DNA of 64,000 bases. Source: Holophagae bacterium. GTDB lineage: Bacteria > Acidobacteriota > Holophagae > Acanthopleuribacterales > Acanthopleuribacteraceae. Both the position numbers and the translations under genes were made by a program. The DNA is taken from assembly GCA_030429565.1 (NCBI GenBank), contig JAUIFE010000034.1, positions 1 through 64,000 on the forward strand, written 5' to 3'. The notes under the pieces were generated by a model, which did no database searches, was not told where the DNA came from, and saw only the letters and a list, made by a program, of their open reading frames with translations. Positions 8,753-17,500 of this stretch are shown here, in pieces (the first letter of the stretch is position 1; each line of letters opens with the position of its first letter).

Positions 8753-8944
8753 TTTATTGAGATTTTGTGTGGCACCTTTGGCGCCAGGTTTCGGGAACTC
8801 CCGGCACCCAGGGTTAAAACCCTGGGCTGTTATGTGTCGCCCCTTTGGGGCGGCTGGGGGTGGTTCGCCGTTGGCTCACGTTCATTTGAGTGGTGGTCCT
8901 GACATGGCGGTGTGCACGCCCGCTTTGGGGCGTGCCGGATCGCT
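8753..8944 (+). repeat. Multi-hairpin module, copy 1
   Basis: The module has four successive hairpins: GGCACC-TTT-GGCGCC (near 8771), the palindrome around CCCAGGGTTAAAACCCTGGG (8807-8826), CGCCCC-TTT-GGGGCG (8838-8852), and GCACGCCC-GCTTT-GGGGCGTGC (8914-8935), with conserved linkers such as GGTGGTTCGCCGTTGGCTCA. Related copies are at 21613, 27503, 27961 and 28470, and inverted at 8385. Confidence 0.8.
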
Positions 8945-9242
8945 GTGGTTCCCGGTGCCGGACACCATTGCGGGACACCCGTCGTTTCGGGTTCCCGGGC
9001 GCATGCTCTTTGGCTGGGAAACCAACCTCAGGGTGTTGATCCCGTGACGCGGCGCGTGAGTGCGCCGCCAAGAATCGTTTACGATCGGTAAATGACACAA
9101 CCCTGGCTTGGCCCGCTTTATCCCTCAACCATGCAGCCGGCTCACCGCGACACGGCGCAACCCTTTCACCGCCGCCACCGTAAAACCCAAACGAACCAAT
9201 GCTTGGCGCCGTAATCGCCATGGTCAGGCAAAAAAGGAATAA

Positions 9243-10127
9243 ATGACGAACCCTGTACGCTCTTCCGTTGGCCTGTTTTTTTTGGTGTTGCTGATCGGCA
9301 ACCCGAGTTTTGCGCAATCCAAAAGCACGGTCCCCAGCGGCCCCTACCTCGGCCAAAAACCACCAGGCTCAAAGCCGCAAATATTTGCGTCAGGTATTGT
9401 GAATACAGAAAATCATCGTGAAATTGAGGGTTTGTTTGGTGGCAATATGCAGACCTTTTACTTCATCAGACGCCCCGGCAAAGATCAAAACCACGGCTTG
9501 CGGGTGATTAAATACAAGAACCATCAGTGGGTTGAATCGGTTGTGTTGGATGACGCAAGCGAACCTTCCATTTCACCCGATGGCAAAACAATTTTCCTGA
9601 AAACACGGTACATGGAACGCACCGAAAGCGGCTGGTCTGCCCCGAAAAGCCTCGGCGCGCCCTTCGATAAGATCGACATCATGCGGCTTTCTGCATCGGC
9701 CAACGGTACCTACTACTTCGATACATTCACCCCAGAATTGGATACGCCGCTGCGGTATTCACGTTTGGTAGACGGCCGCTATGAAGAACCCAAATCGCTG
9801 GGCCCGCAGTTCGGCGTCGGCACCTACAACGCCCACCCCTACATTGCACCCGACGAATCCTTCATTGTTTTTGATAGCCGCCGCGAAAACGGCTACGGCT
9901 CCTCCGACCTCTACATCAGCTTTCGCGCGGCCGACGGCACCTGGGGCCCGGCGATCAACCTGGGTGCCGATATCAATACCGACGCAGCCGAGAACTACCC
10001 CAGCGTGTCACCCGACGGTCAATTCCTTTTCTTTGACCGCCGGGTCGGCGAACGGGTCAACGGCGAAAAACAGGTCGACATTTACTGGGTGGATACCAAA
10101 ATCTTTGAAACGCTCCGCCCCAAATAA
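9243..10127 (+). CDS. Exported WD40-like (PD40) propeller protein, paralogue
   Basis: The product has 294 residues, with a signal peptide (LFFLVLLIGNPSFAQ, cleavage near residue 25), followed by PD40 motifs (SISPDGKTIFL, YIAPDESFIVFDSRR, SVSPDGQFLFFDRR). It is clearly homologous over its full length to 2580-3446, including the conserved GPYLGQKPPG and the terminal LRPK. The ATG at 9243 follows AAAAGGAATAA. No catalytic motif is seen; it probably acts in the periplasm or outside the cell. It ends 456 bp before the convergent SMP-30-like gene. Confidence 0.82.
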   Translation: MTNPVRSSVGLFFLVLLIGNPSFAQSKSTVPSGPYLGQKPPGSKPQIFASGIVNTENHREIEGLFGGNMQTFYFIRRPGKDQNHGLRVIKYKNHQWVESVVLDDASEPSISPDGKTIFLKTRYMERTESGWSAPKSLGAPFDKIDIMRLSASANGTYYFDTFTPELDTPLRYSRLVDGRYEEPKSLGPQFGVGTYNAHPYIAPDESFIVFDSRRENGYGSSDLYISFRAADGTWGPAINLGADINTDAAENYPSVSPDGQFLFFDRRVGERVNGEKQVDIYWVDTKIFETLRPK

Positions 10128-10235
10128 ACAGCCCGTTGCGCTCGAACGGCATCTTGATAAAGTCGCCGGCCTTTGACTTGAAGCGGCTGAGCACTTCCGG
10201 CCTGCGGCCGATGGGTCAATGAGGTTGTGCGCGGG

Positions 10236-10294
10236 GCATTTTTCCTTCCCAAAAACCGGCGGGTTCGCGCAAGGCTTTTGGGAAGGAAAAATGC
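10236..10294. repeat. Long perfect hairpin with reversed A/T tracts
   Basis: The arms 10236-10254 (GCATTTTTCCTTCCCAAAA) and 10276-10294 are perfect 19-bp inverted repeats around a 21-base loop. The T-tract is at the outer left and the A-tract at the outer right, opposite to an intrinsic terminator on either strand. A similar hairpin lies at 34865-34920. Confidence 0.7.
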
Positions 10295-10398
10295 GATGGA
10301 GAGCCTGAGCGAAACCGGCAACCTGTTTGACGCCGCCACTTTAACCTTTATCCGCAGCCGGTTTTTCCTAGCGATATCCGCACTTCGCGAATAAACCA

Positions 10399-10435
10399 AA
10401 AAAATCGCGCGGAAAGGGTTTGTTTCCGCGCGATT
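10399..10435 (-). terminator. Intrinsic terminator of the SMP-30-like gene
   Basis: On the minus strand this reads AATCGCGCGGAAA, a seven-base loop, TTTCCGCGCGATT, then a run of Ts. The 13-bp perfect stem followed by a T-tract is a textbook rho-independent terminator, about 150 bp past the stop of the gene ending at 10584. Confidence 0.85.
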
Positions 10436-10583
10436 GCCGCACCCAAGGCGTGTCCCTTGTCCTGGGTCGGCTGTTTTTCGCCACCCCCACCACACTTGGT
10501 CGCCAAGCGCGAGGGCACCCATCGTTTGGTGGTTGTGGCTGCTTTTGGGCTGCGCCTGCCGCCCTCAATGGCACCGGCGCCGA

Positions 10584-12110
10584 TTATTTCAAGTAAATGC
10601 GGCGGACCGCGCCAATCAGCGCGCCGCGTGACGCCGAGCCGACGTACAGCGTGCGACCGTCGGGACCGAGCGCCAAACCGTTCGGTTTGCGAAAGGTGGC
10701 CGTGGCGAGGTCGCCGTCGGCATCACCTTCAAACCCGAGTCCGGCGAAAATGGTCACGCGCCCGTCGCGATCCATCGTGTAGATGAAGCTGCTGCCGGTC
10801 GCGTAAAACGTACCGTCCACCACGGTCATGTGCCCCAAATTCGAGGGGATTTGCCCAATCAGGCTGACCAACCCGTCAGCGTTGACGTGCAGAATCGCGC
10901 CGCCGACTTGGTTGGCCACATACAGCGAACCGTCGTCATTGGCGACCACGTCGATGGGCGTGTGCAACAACGGATCGTTGGCAAACACGGAAACGGTGCC
11001 GTCAGGGGTCACTTTCGAAATGACATGGCCCGGCGCGTTGCCGCCGTAGTTGCAGACAAATAAATTCCCGGCGGCGTCAAAAGCCATACCCACCGGCGCA
11101 TCGAAACCACGAGCAAAGACGGCCACCTGGCCCGTCTCATCAATGGTGCGCACCGTTGTATCGTTGAAACAAGACACGTAGAGTTTCCCCGCTGTGTCGC
11201 GAGCCATGTGAACCGGTCCGTTTAATCCGGTCGCCAAGGTGGTTTTATCCCCGTTCGGACTAATGCGAATCACATCGCCGCGCAACCAGCCGCCGGCGCC
11301 GTAAAGGTTTCCGGCTTCATCGGCGATAAACCCATCCATGGCCACACCCTCGGACAGAAACGTATCCACATACGGCTGAACTGCAGCATTGGAACCTGGC
11401 AAGCCGCCAAGCGGGGTTGCCGCCGCCATGGCCGGCTCCAGCAAATCGTTAAATATAAACGCCATACCCATAATCGGCTGATCACTTTGGGCCACCACGT
11501 ACAAGGCACCTGTCAGCTCTGGGAACAAGCCACCGGCGGTCTCGGCAAAAGGCCGGTTGGCGGCGATGCTGCGTTGCGCGGTGCCCACCTGGGCGCCGTC
11601 CTGGTAGGCGAAAAACGTGACCTGTGCCGCGACATCACCCGGGTTAACAATCACCGGCGCCGATGGATCCTGACCGGCACCGGCGGTCAGAAAATTGAAC
11701 AAAAGGGTTTTGGCGCTTTGGCTTGCGTCCAAAACGTCGGCTTGAGCCGGCGAACTGCCCGAGGCACTGCCGGTCGCATTCACCACCAGGCCCGCACTCA
11801 AGGCATGGCTCTCCGATTCCAGCAGGACCATGAACCCGCTGCCCATACCCAGCTCCGGGAAAAGGTCGCCGGCGGGGGCCGCATGCTGGGCCAAGGCGCC
11901 GAGACGGATCGTGCGCACCGCCATGTCGGGCGTTTGTCCCGCCGGCCGGACGGCGTGAAGGCGAACCTCGGCTTCGTCAGCGCCGAGATTATTGATGATC
12001 AACGTCGCTTGGAATGTGTCGTTATGGGTGACCCACGGAAAAATCAAACGCGTCTCAGCCAAAAGCAAGGGGGTTAGCAAAAGAAAGAAAGCAGACATCA
12101 ACAGTTTCAT
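10584..12110 (-). CDS. Exported NHL/SMP-30-like propeller protein
   Basis: The product has 508 residues. A signal peptide (MKLLMSAFFLLLTPLLLA) precedes an N-terminal half (about 20-240) rich in beta-strand-like segments (LIFPWVTHNDTFQATLIINN) and a C-terminal NHL/SMP-30-type propeller with repeats such as DGFIADEAGNLYGA, GPVHMARDTAGKLYVSCF, APVGMAFDAAGNLFVCNYGG and PNGLALGPDGRTLYVGS. The LIFPWVTHNDTF block resembles PYFPWISNSTDF in the 46733 and 51289 proteins, so all three may share this strand domain. The start at 12110 has AGGAG five bases upstream; the longer frame lacks it. Enzyme activity cannot be assigned. A strong terminator follows. Confidence 0.8.
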   Translation of the reverse strand: MKLLMSAFFLLLTPLLLAETRLIFPWVTHNDTFQATLIINNLGADEAEVRLHAVRPAGQTPDMAVRTIRLGALAQHAAPAGDLFPELGMGSGFMVLLESESHALSAGLVVNATGSASGSSPAQADVLDASQSAKTLLFNFLTAGAGQDPSAPVIVNPGDVAAQVTFFAYQDGAQVGTAQRSIAANRPFAETAGGLFPELTGALYVVAQSDQPIMGMAFIFNDLLEPAMAAATPLGGLPGSNAAVQPYVDTFLSEGVAMDGFIADEAGNLYGAGGWLRGDVIRISPNGDKTTLATGLNGPVHMARDTAGKLYVSCFNDTTVRTIDETGQVAVFARGFDAPVGMAFDAAGNLFVCNYGGNAPGHVISKVTPDGTVSVFANDPLLHTPIDVVANDDGSLYVANQVGGAILHVNADGLVSLIGQIPSNLGHMTVVDGTFYATGSSFIYTMDRDGRVTIFAGLGFEGDADGDLATATFRKPNGLALGPDGRTLYVGSASRGALIGAVRRIYLK

Positions 12111-12402
12111 GAGGGCTCCTGAAAATACAACGATAAGTTCCCGAACCCGCATTGCCTTTAAATGATGCTTTTAAGCAGCCGCTCCGGCGAGGCCTTCGCT
12201 GGTTAAATCACACCGTCGCTGAGCGACAGTGGCGCGGGTATTCGGCCGCAAATAGGGCCGACCTCTTGCAACCTGGTGCGGGCGAGGAGGGGATGTGTAG
12301 GAGCCTACGAGAAGATCGGCGAAATGGACAGGTCACGGCCGCTCGATTTTTTATCGATTTATTCGATCTTCTTTTATTTTCAGCGCTTTACAAAACCCAA
12401 CA

Positions 12403-14574
12403 TCAAGGCGTCCAATCCAGTTCGAGCTTGTGAATATCGCCCTCATTTTCGACGGCACCGGTGAAAAAGAGGCGGTTGGTTTGCGGCACAAAGGTCCAAG
12501 GTCGGGACGCCACGGTTATCTCGGGCGGGAACTTGGCCAACACCTGAGACCGACCCGACGCCAGATCAAAAGCAAGGATCGCGGGCCCGTCGGCATCGTT
12601 CGAAAGGAACAGAATGCGGTCAGATAAGGGTAGCCAGGTGATGCCGCTACGTCCCTGCCAATCGATGACCAAACGTGCCTCGCCGCCGCCGACCGGTTTG
12701 GCCCACAAGCCGTCGTCGCTGTGCTTGGTGAAGTAGAGGGTTTGGCCGTCGGGTGATTCCTGACCGTAAAACCCGCCCGCCTCGATAACAGCTTCACCGG
12801 CACCGCCGGCGACGGGAATGCGCCACAGGTTAAGCGAACCGGCGACCTGTTTCACGGCATAAACGGACCGGCCGTCACGCGACCACGAGGGACAGACGTG
12901 CATGGCGCCGACTTCGCCCAAGCGCGTGATCGCGCCTGATTCGGGTTCCAAGAGATGCAGCGTGCGTACGCCGTCATGGGCGATAAAGGCGATGTGCGAC
13001 CCGTCGGGCGACCAGCGGGGAAAGGCGGCCCGCGCCTTCAACGACGTGAGACGTAGCGGGTGGGCGCCGTCGCGATCCGCCGTCCAAATTTCACCGCCGC
13101 CGTCACGCGTTGATGCGAACACCAATCGGTTCCGGCCCGGGTCGAAGTGGGGGTCTTGGTCGGCGCCGATGGAGGTAATTCTCGGTTCCGGCTGAACGAC
13201 GTCGGCGCCGCCGAGGGTGACGGCGTTGATGTCCATTCGTGGCCTAGCCACGTAGACGTAAACCGCCGTGCCCGAAGGATCGACCACGGGAAAATAGTGG
13301 CTCTCAGGTCCGCCGCCGATGAATTGCAGGGCGCCCGCTAGGTCCGTCTGCCACAGGGTCGCGTTCATGCCCTGGTCGCCCAGGCGTGACGACGCAAACA
13401 CCAGCGACAAGCCGTCCGGCATCCAATCAAGGCCCCAGATGTCCGCGCCGACCCGCGTCACTTGACGCACGGCACCGTCGGTGGTCACGGTGAACAGATC
13501 CACGCCCATCCCGCTTGTGCGCAGAAAGGCAAGGGTATCGCCCGTAGGTGAAAAAACCGCCCCACGATCGACAAAATAATGGGAACCCGTGGCGGAGGTC
13601 AGCCAACGCATGCCGCCGTCTTGCAGATCGAGCAGCGCGATGCCGCCAAGGCCGGCGTCGGCATCGTAACGCGAGAACGCGATTTGGTTTTCGGTGGGCG
13701 ACCAATCAATGGAAACACCGGCCGCCAGTCCGATGCCGTCGTAGACGGTTTCCTCGCCACCTAACGCATCGGCGACGACGATGGCCGGCCCGGTAGGCAA
13801 ACCCAAACGCACATAAGCGAGCCGCATCCCATCCGGGGAGAAAGTCGGAAACCGTTGCAGACCGGGCGCGTCGTTCAAAGCGCGCGCGGTTTCGCCGGCC
13901 AGGGAAAGATCGCGCAGCATGATGCGCGAGCGGCCACGTTGGTTGATCCAGGCATAAGCCAATTGGGTGCCGTCGGGCGATAACGCTGTATCATGTTCAA
14001 TACCTGGCTGATACGTAACCGGCACCATGTTTCCCGGCCGTGGTGCGCCGGCCGGCGGTTGCGGCAGTTCGTCGCCCCGAAAAAGTAGGCTCGCACCGAG
14101 CAACACGATCGTCAGCGTCAGAGCAGCCTGGCCGAAACGACGCAACCCCAAGCCGCGACGGTTCTGGTCGGCAGGGTCCGGGGCGGCGGGCGCGGCAGGC
14201 GCGGCCGCAACCGGCACGGCTGGAACAGGCTCCACCGCCGTGGCTTCGGGCACGGCTTCAACCAAAAGGCGATAACCGGTTTTGGGAATGGTCTCAATGT
14301 AGCGCGGCTGCTCGGAGCGGTCGTCGAGGACTTTGCGCAGGCGGTGGATGGCATCGGTTACGCCGCGTTTGCCCACGTAGGCATTGCCTTCCCAAATGGA
14401 TTCGATCAGTTCGTCGCGGGAGACGGGTTGGCCGCCGCGTTCGACCAATAGGAACAGCAGCGCCATCGGTTTCGGTGGAACTTTGACGGTGCCGGATTCG
14501 GCGTGGATGCGATTGGTATCAAAATCGGCGAGGACGCTTCCAATTTGGAATCGCCCCGACTTGGTCTCCGCCAC
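12403..14574 (-). CDS. CadC/ToxR-like winged-helix regulator with periplasmic propeller
   Basis: The product has 723 residues. A winged helix (about residues 5-105: KPMALLFLLVERGGQPVSRDE, SIWEGN, VTDAIHRLRKVLDD, YIETIPKTGYRLL) is followed by an Ala/Pro/Val linker, one membrane helix (LTLTIVLLGASLLF) and a PD40/TolB propeller (ALSPDGTQLAYAW, TFSPDGMRLAYVR, RWSPDGSHIAFIAHD). The start is placed at a GTG at 14574 because GGAGGGGG lies six bases upstream and the winged helix begins nine residues later; the frame continues upstream to 14820 without a plausible site. It is a paralogue of 3912-6143 and divergent from the LysR gene. Signal and targets are unknown. Confidence 0.87.
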   Translation of the reverse strand: MAETKSGRFQIGSVLADFDTNRIHAESGTVKVPPKPMALLFLLVERGGQPVSRDELIESIWEGNAYVGKRGVTDAIHRLRKVLDDRSEQPRYIETIPKTGYRLLVEAVPEATAVEPVPAVPVAAAPAAPAAPDPADQNRRGLGLRRFGQAALTLTIVLLGASLLFRGDELPQPPAGAPRPGNMVPVTYQPGIEHDTALSPDGTQLAYAWINQRGRSRIMLRDLSLAGETARALNDAPGLQRFPTFSPDGMRLAYVRLGLPTGPAIVVADALGGEETVYDGIGLAAGVSIDWSPTENQIAFSRYDADAGLGGIALLDLQDGGMRWLTSATGSHYFVDRGAVFSPTGDTLAFLRTSGMGVDLFTVTTDGAVRQVTRVGADIWGLDWMPDGLSLVFASSRLGDQGMNATLWQTDLAGALQFIGGGPESHYFPVVDPSGTAVYVYVARPRMDINAVTLGGADVVQPEPRITSIGADQDPHFDPGRNRLVFASTRDGGGEIWTADRDGAHPLRLTSLKARAAFPRWSPDGSHIAFIAHDGVRTLHLLEPESGAITRLGEVGAMHVCPSWSRDGRSVYAVKQVAGSLNLWRIPVAGGAGEAVIEAGGFYGQESPDGQTLYFTKHSDDGLWAKPVGGGEARLVIDWQGRSGITWLPLSDRILFLSNDADGPAILAFDLASGRSQVLAKFPPEITVASRPWTFVPQTNRLFFTGAVENEGDIHKLELDWTP

Positions 14575-14960
14575 GGCGGTCCCCCTCCGCCGCGATCTCG
14601 ACTCAGCCACGAGAGAAACGGCACGTGCAGGGTCATTATAACCAGGGCGGGCCAAGACCCTGCCAACAACCGCCTCGCGTTTAACCTTAGAGAAGTGTGT
14701 CACGGTTTCATTCCTGCTGAGGATGGTCACCGGCTGCCGCCACGCCGGGAACACGAGCAGTCTTGACGGCACCGGTGATCCCGACAGCGAGGAAGGCTGT
14801 TTCCCAACCGCTTGCGCCAATCCAAACCGAGTTTCGGCATCGCTTTCGTCGGACTTTGCAGCGTGAAACCACTACAATGAAGTCGCGTCTCGCGAGAGCG
14901 CCCAACCTCGGTCGCCACACCGCGAGCAACTTTTTGCAGCAGCCGCCACGGATGTTTCTC
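14575..14960. promoter_or_regulatory. Divergent promoter region between two regulators
   Basis: This 386-bp region lies between the GTG-started membrane regulator (minus) and the LysR gene (plus). Promoters for both must lie here, but no motif stands out. Both genes have in-frame extensions reaching into the gap that are not supported by ribosome binding sites. Confidence 0.35.
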
Positions 14961-15893
14961 ATGTACACCCACCTTCCCCTCAATGGCCTGCGCGTCTTTG
15001 AAGCCGCCGCCCGTCATCTCAGTTTTCAGCGCGCCGCCGAAGAACTGCATGTCTCACCCACGGCGATTTCCCATCAAATCCGACAGTTGGAAACAGCCCT
15101 CGGCCGGGCACTCTTCACCCGACGCCCGCTCGCCCTGACCCAAGCCGGCGCCGAACTTTACGGTGATAGCCAACGCGGCCTCGAGCTTCTCGCCAAGGCG
15201 GTCGGCGCGGTTCAAACCGCGGCCCAGCCGGCCGAACTACGCGTGAGCATGACGCACGCTTTTGCCGGTTACTGGCTGCTGCCGCGCCTGGCAGGCTTCC
15301 ACGCCCAGCATCCCGAAATCACGATTAAGGTCGATGCCTCTGAACGCTGCGCCGATCTGACCAAAGGCGAAGCCGATTGCTCAGTGCGCTACACCCACGC
15401 CCCACCCGAAGATTGGGTGTGTTATCCCCTCTTCCGCGATCGCTTTTTCCCGGTTTGCGCCCCGCAACGCAAGGCCGATTATCGCGACGGTGTCGGCAAT
15501 CAGCGCCTGCTTCATTTCACTTGGAAAAGCGAACACCCACACAATCCCGACTGGCAGTTGTGGTTTCAACACTTTCCCTGCCACCGACGCCAAGGCCCGG
15601 CGCGCAATCACCATGCCGACCTGTTTTTGAGCGAGGAAACCCACGCGATCCAGGCCGCACGCCAAGGCCAAGGGCTGGCGCTGTGCAGCTCCCTGATGAC
15701 CGCCTCGCTGATTCAGGACAACCAACTCGCCGTGCCCTTTGCGGGCTCCTTGCCAGGGCTTCACAGCGCGCTGATCTTTTTGCCGAACCACCCCAAAAAG
15801 CAGGTGATCCACAAATTTCGCGACTGGTTGATCGCCGAAACCAAGACCTTTAAAACCACCTACCCGCCGCACTTTTTTGACTGCGCCCTTTGA
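14961..15893 (+). CDS. LysR-family regulator, GcvA-like
   Basis: The product has 310 residues. The N-terminal HTH reads LPLNGLRVFEAAARHLSFQR, AAEELHVSPTAISHQIRQLE and LGRALFTRR, the pattern of the GcvA branch of LysR regulators; the remainder is a substrate-binding domain (LRVSMTHAFAGYWLLPRL, ADCSVRYT, AARQGQGLAL). The start at 14961 fits family length; ATG 14952 is equally possible and upstream ATGs add unrelated residues. It lies directly upstream of, and on the same strand as, the Old Yellow Enzyme gene, separated by 123 bp up to a leader ORF. Many LysR regulators control an adjacent gene, so that enzyme is a likely target. Confidence 0.88.
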   Translation: MYTHLPLNGLRVFEAAARHLSFQRAAEELHVSPTAISHQIRQLETALGRALFTRRPLALTQAGAELYGDSQRGLELLAKAVGAVQTAAQPAELRVSMTHAFAGYWLLPRLAGFHAQHPEITIKVDASERCADLTKGEADCSVRYTHAPPEDWVCYPLFRDRFFPVCAPQRKADYRDGVGNQRLLHFTWKSEHPHNPDWQLWFQHFPCHRRQGPARNHHADLFLSEETHAIQAARQGQGLALCSSLMTASLIQDNQLAVPFAGSLPGLHSALIFLPNHPKKQVIHKFRDWLIAETKTFKTTYPPHFFDCAL

Positions 15894-15895
15894 GA

Positions 15896-15908
15896 TGAAA
15901 TAAATTCA
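15896..15908 (+). promoter_or_regulatory. Candidate LysR box (T-N11-A palindrome)
   Basis: TGAAATAAATTCA begins three bases after the LysR stop codon. It has LysR-type T-N11-A dyad symmetry (TGAA/TTCA) and lies about 110 bp upstream of the leader ORF of the enzyme gene. Function is inferred from form and position. Confidence 0.35.
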
Positions 15909-16016
15909 CCTCAGGCTGAAAACCGATCATTTTCCACCCACGCCGACACCGTTTAGATTCAAGCCCCGTGGAGAGCAGCACCTCTCCGCAAGATTTAAAC
16001 GTCGACGGAGGTCGCA

Positions 16017-16085
16017 ATGAATGTTTGGTACAGCGGTAGACCCGCCTGCGCAGAATTCTTCAGCACAACGGGGAGGCAGGCATGA
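16017..16085 (+). CDS. 22-codon leader ORF, coupled to the OYE gene
   Basis: An ATG at 16017 has a strong GGAGG five bases upstream (ACGGAGGTCGCA) and encodes 22 residues beginning MNVWYSGRPACAEFF. Its TGA stop (16083-16085) overlaps the ATG of the enzyme gene as ATGA, the arrangement of translational coupling. The reading frame also carries the enzyme gene's own site (GGGGAGGCAGGC). The quality of the ribosome binding site and the exact overlap argue that it is translated; whether the peptide has its own function or only times translation is unknown. Confidence 0.55.
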   Translation: MNVWYSGRPACAEFFSTTGRQA

Positions 16086-17200
16086 GTGGGCATCCCGTTT
16101 TAAACGCCTTCCATCTCGGCGCCCACCGGCTGCGCAACCGCGCCGTGGTGGCGCCGCTCAGCCGTGTGAGCACCCCCGCGAGCGGTGTGCCTACCGCGGC
16201 CATGGCGCGCTACTACGCCGAATACGCCCAGGGTGGCTTTGGCTTGGTGATCAGCGAAGGAACCTACACCGATCCCCACTACGCGCAAGCCTTCACCTAT
16301 CAACCGGGCCTGATCGACGACGCCCAAGTCGCCGGCTGGCGTGCGGTTGTGGCTCAAGTCCACGCGGCCGGCGCCAAAATGTTCTGCCAATTGATGCACG
16401 CGGGCGCTCTGTCGCAGTGCTTGCCGCAAACGGCTGCGCCCTCACCAATCCAACCGCTGCGCCATAAATTGAAGAACTACGGCGGCGAAGGTCCTTGGCC
16501 GGTGCCCAAGGCGATGACGGCACTTGAGATTGAGCAAGCGGTTGCGGGTTTTGCCCAAGCGGCGCGGCGCGCGGCCGCGGCCGGATTTGACGGCGTCGAA
16601 ATTCACGGCGCCAACGGCTACTTGATCGATCAATTCCTAACCCACACCACCAACCAGCGCCAAGACCGCTACGGCGGCTCCGTGGCAGCACGCGCCACGT
16701 TGGCGTTGGACACGATTGCCGCTGTCAAACAGGCGGTGCCGGCCGGCTTCACGGTGGGCTTGCGCCTCTCGCAGGGCAAGGTTAACGATTTCGATTACCA
16801 GTGGCCTGACGGACAAAACACCGCTCGGACTTGGTTTTCCCTATTGGCCCAATCCCAATTGGACTATCTGCATTTCGCCTCGGAAGGACGCGGGTACCGG
16901 CACGGGTGCGTGCTCAAGGACGGTACGGTGTTGCCGCAACTGGCACGGGACATAACCGGCTTACCGGTGATGGTCAACGGCGGCATGCACCAAGCCGACC
17001 TAGCCGCGCAGGTGTTGGATGAGCGACAGGGTGACCTGGTCACGCTGGGAACCGGCGCCCTCGCCAACCCGGACTGGCCGAACAAGCTGAGCCAGGGCGA
17101 AGCGGTACAACCGTTTCAGCCCGAAATGCTCACACCCGATGTGACGATTGAATCAACCTGGGCTTGGCGCCGAAACCAAAGCGTGGGCGCCGCCGTTTGA
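16082..17200 (+). CDS. Old Yellow Enzyme-type flavin oxidoreductase (alkene reductase)
   Basis: The product has 372 residues, matching the NADH:flavin oxidoreductase/OYE TIM barrel. Visible motifs: RLRNRAVVAPLSRVST near the N-terminus, FCQLMHAGALS (about 100-110), GFDGVEIHGANGYLIDQFL (about 172-190; the H-x2-N pair binds the substrate carbonyl), NQRQDRYGGS, and near the end the FMN-phosphate loop VMVNGGMH and VTLGTGALANPDWP. Such enzymes reduce activated C=C bonds with NAD(P)H through FMN in the cytoplasm. The start is supported by GGGGAGGCAGGC and by the ATGA overlap with the leader ORF. It is probably regulated by the LysR protein upstream. Confidence 0.93.
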   Translation: MSGHPVLNAFHLGAHRLRNRAVVAPLSRVSTPASGVPTAAMARYYAEYAQGGFGLVISEGTYTDPHYAQAFTYQPGLIDDAQVAGWRAVVAQVHAAGAKMFCQLMHAGALSQCLPQTAAPSPIQPLRHKLKNYGGEGPWPVPKAMTALEIEQAVAGFAQAARRAAAAGFDGVEIHGANGYLIDQFLTHTTNQRQDRYGGSVAARATLALDTIAAVKQAVPAGFTVGLRLSQGKVNDFDYQWPDGQNTARTWFSLLAQSQLDYLHFASEGRGYRHGCVLKDGTVLPQLARDITGLPVMVNGGMHQADLAAQVLDERQGDLVTLGTGALANPDWPNKLSQGEAVQPFQPEMLTPDVTIESTWAWRRNQSVGAAV

Positions 17201-17500
17201 GGCCGTCACCGAACACGAACGCTTGGCCGCGTCGGTGTTGACGGGTTGCGCCATACTTCCCACGCCGATTTCGATTACGGGAGCGGCGTGGGTCACCTAA
17301 TCAAAACGCCTATCTCTTTGTTTACAAAACCATTAAACACGCCTGTCAACCTTTCTTCTCCTATGCCGAAAAAGAAGAAGGTGTGAGGAGGGTGGGCACA
17401 GCACCCGCCGCCTCCCCGAATGCCATAACCCGCGCGCGACAAACCCCGAATGCGGATTCTTGTGCGTTTGGGGGTTTCCTCAACTCAAAAACACCGCCTT
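17201..17500. other. Convergent intergenic region with dispersed repeat copy
   Basis: This 300-bp gap separates the OYE gene and the minus-strand nitrilase gene. About 17250-17362 is a diverged copy of the 157-bp dispersed element found at 19777 and 22005. No gene is seen. Confidence 0.5.
17250..17362 (+). repeat. 157-bp dispersed element, diverged copy
   Basis: It shares ACTTCCCACGCCG, TTTCGATTACGGGAGCGGCG and AAACCATTAAACA with the copies at 19777-19933 and 22005-22161. Here the internal hairpin is perfect: CCCACGCCG (17259-17267) pairs with CGGCGTGGG (17284-17292). Confidence 0.7.

Larger units (their letters stand above)
8017..9242. repeat. Gene-free repeat block (dispersed modules and tandem repeats)
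   Basis: This 1.2-kb block has no supportable gene. It holds an inverted copy of the multi-hairpin module (about 8385-8490), a 48-bp tandem array (8493-8654), a direct copy of the module (8753-8944), and single copies of the unit that forms 26-bp arrays at 27.7 kb (near 8188-8213 and 8964-8990). Open frames here are by-products of the repeats. Confidence 0.75.
10128..10583. other. 456-bp convergent intergenic region
   Basis: This region lies between two converging genes. It contains a perfect 19-bp-arm hairpin (10236-10294) and a typical intrinsic terminator for the minus-strand gene (10399-10435), described separately. No gene is supported. Confidence 0.6.

Noticed and set aside
8300..8902. 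Pro/Ala-rich and Arg-rich proteins over the 48-bp repeats
   Set aside because: The period is a multiple of three, so all frames stay open; no start site, and frames run into the dispersed module.
10236..10294. Bidirectional terminator between converging genes
   Set aside because: The T tract precedes and the A tract follows the stem on both strands; a proper terminator for the minus-strand gene lies at 10399-10435.
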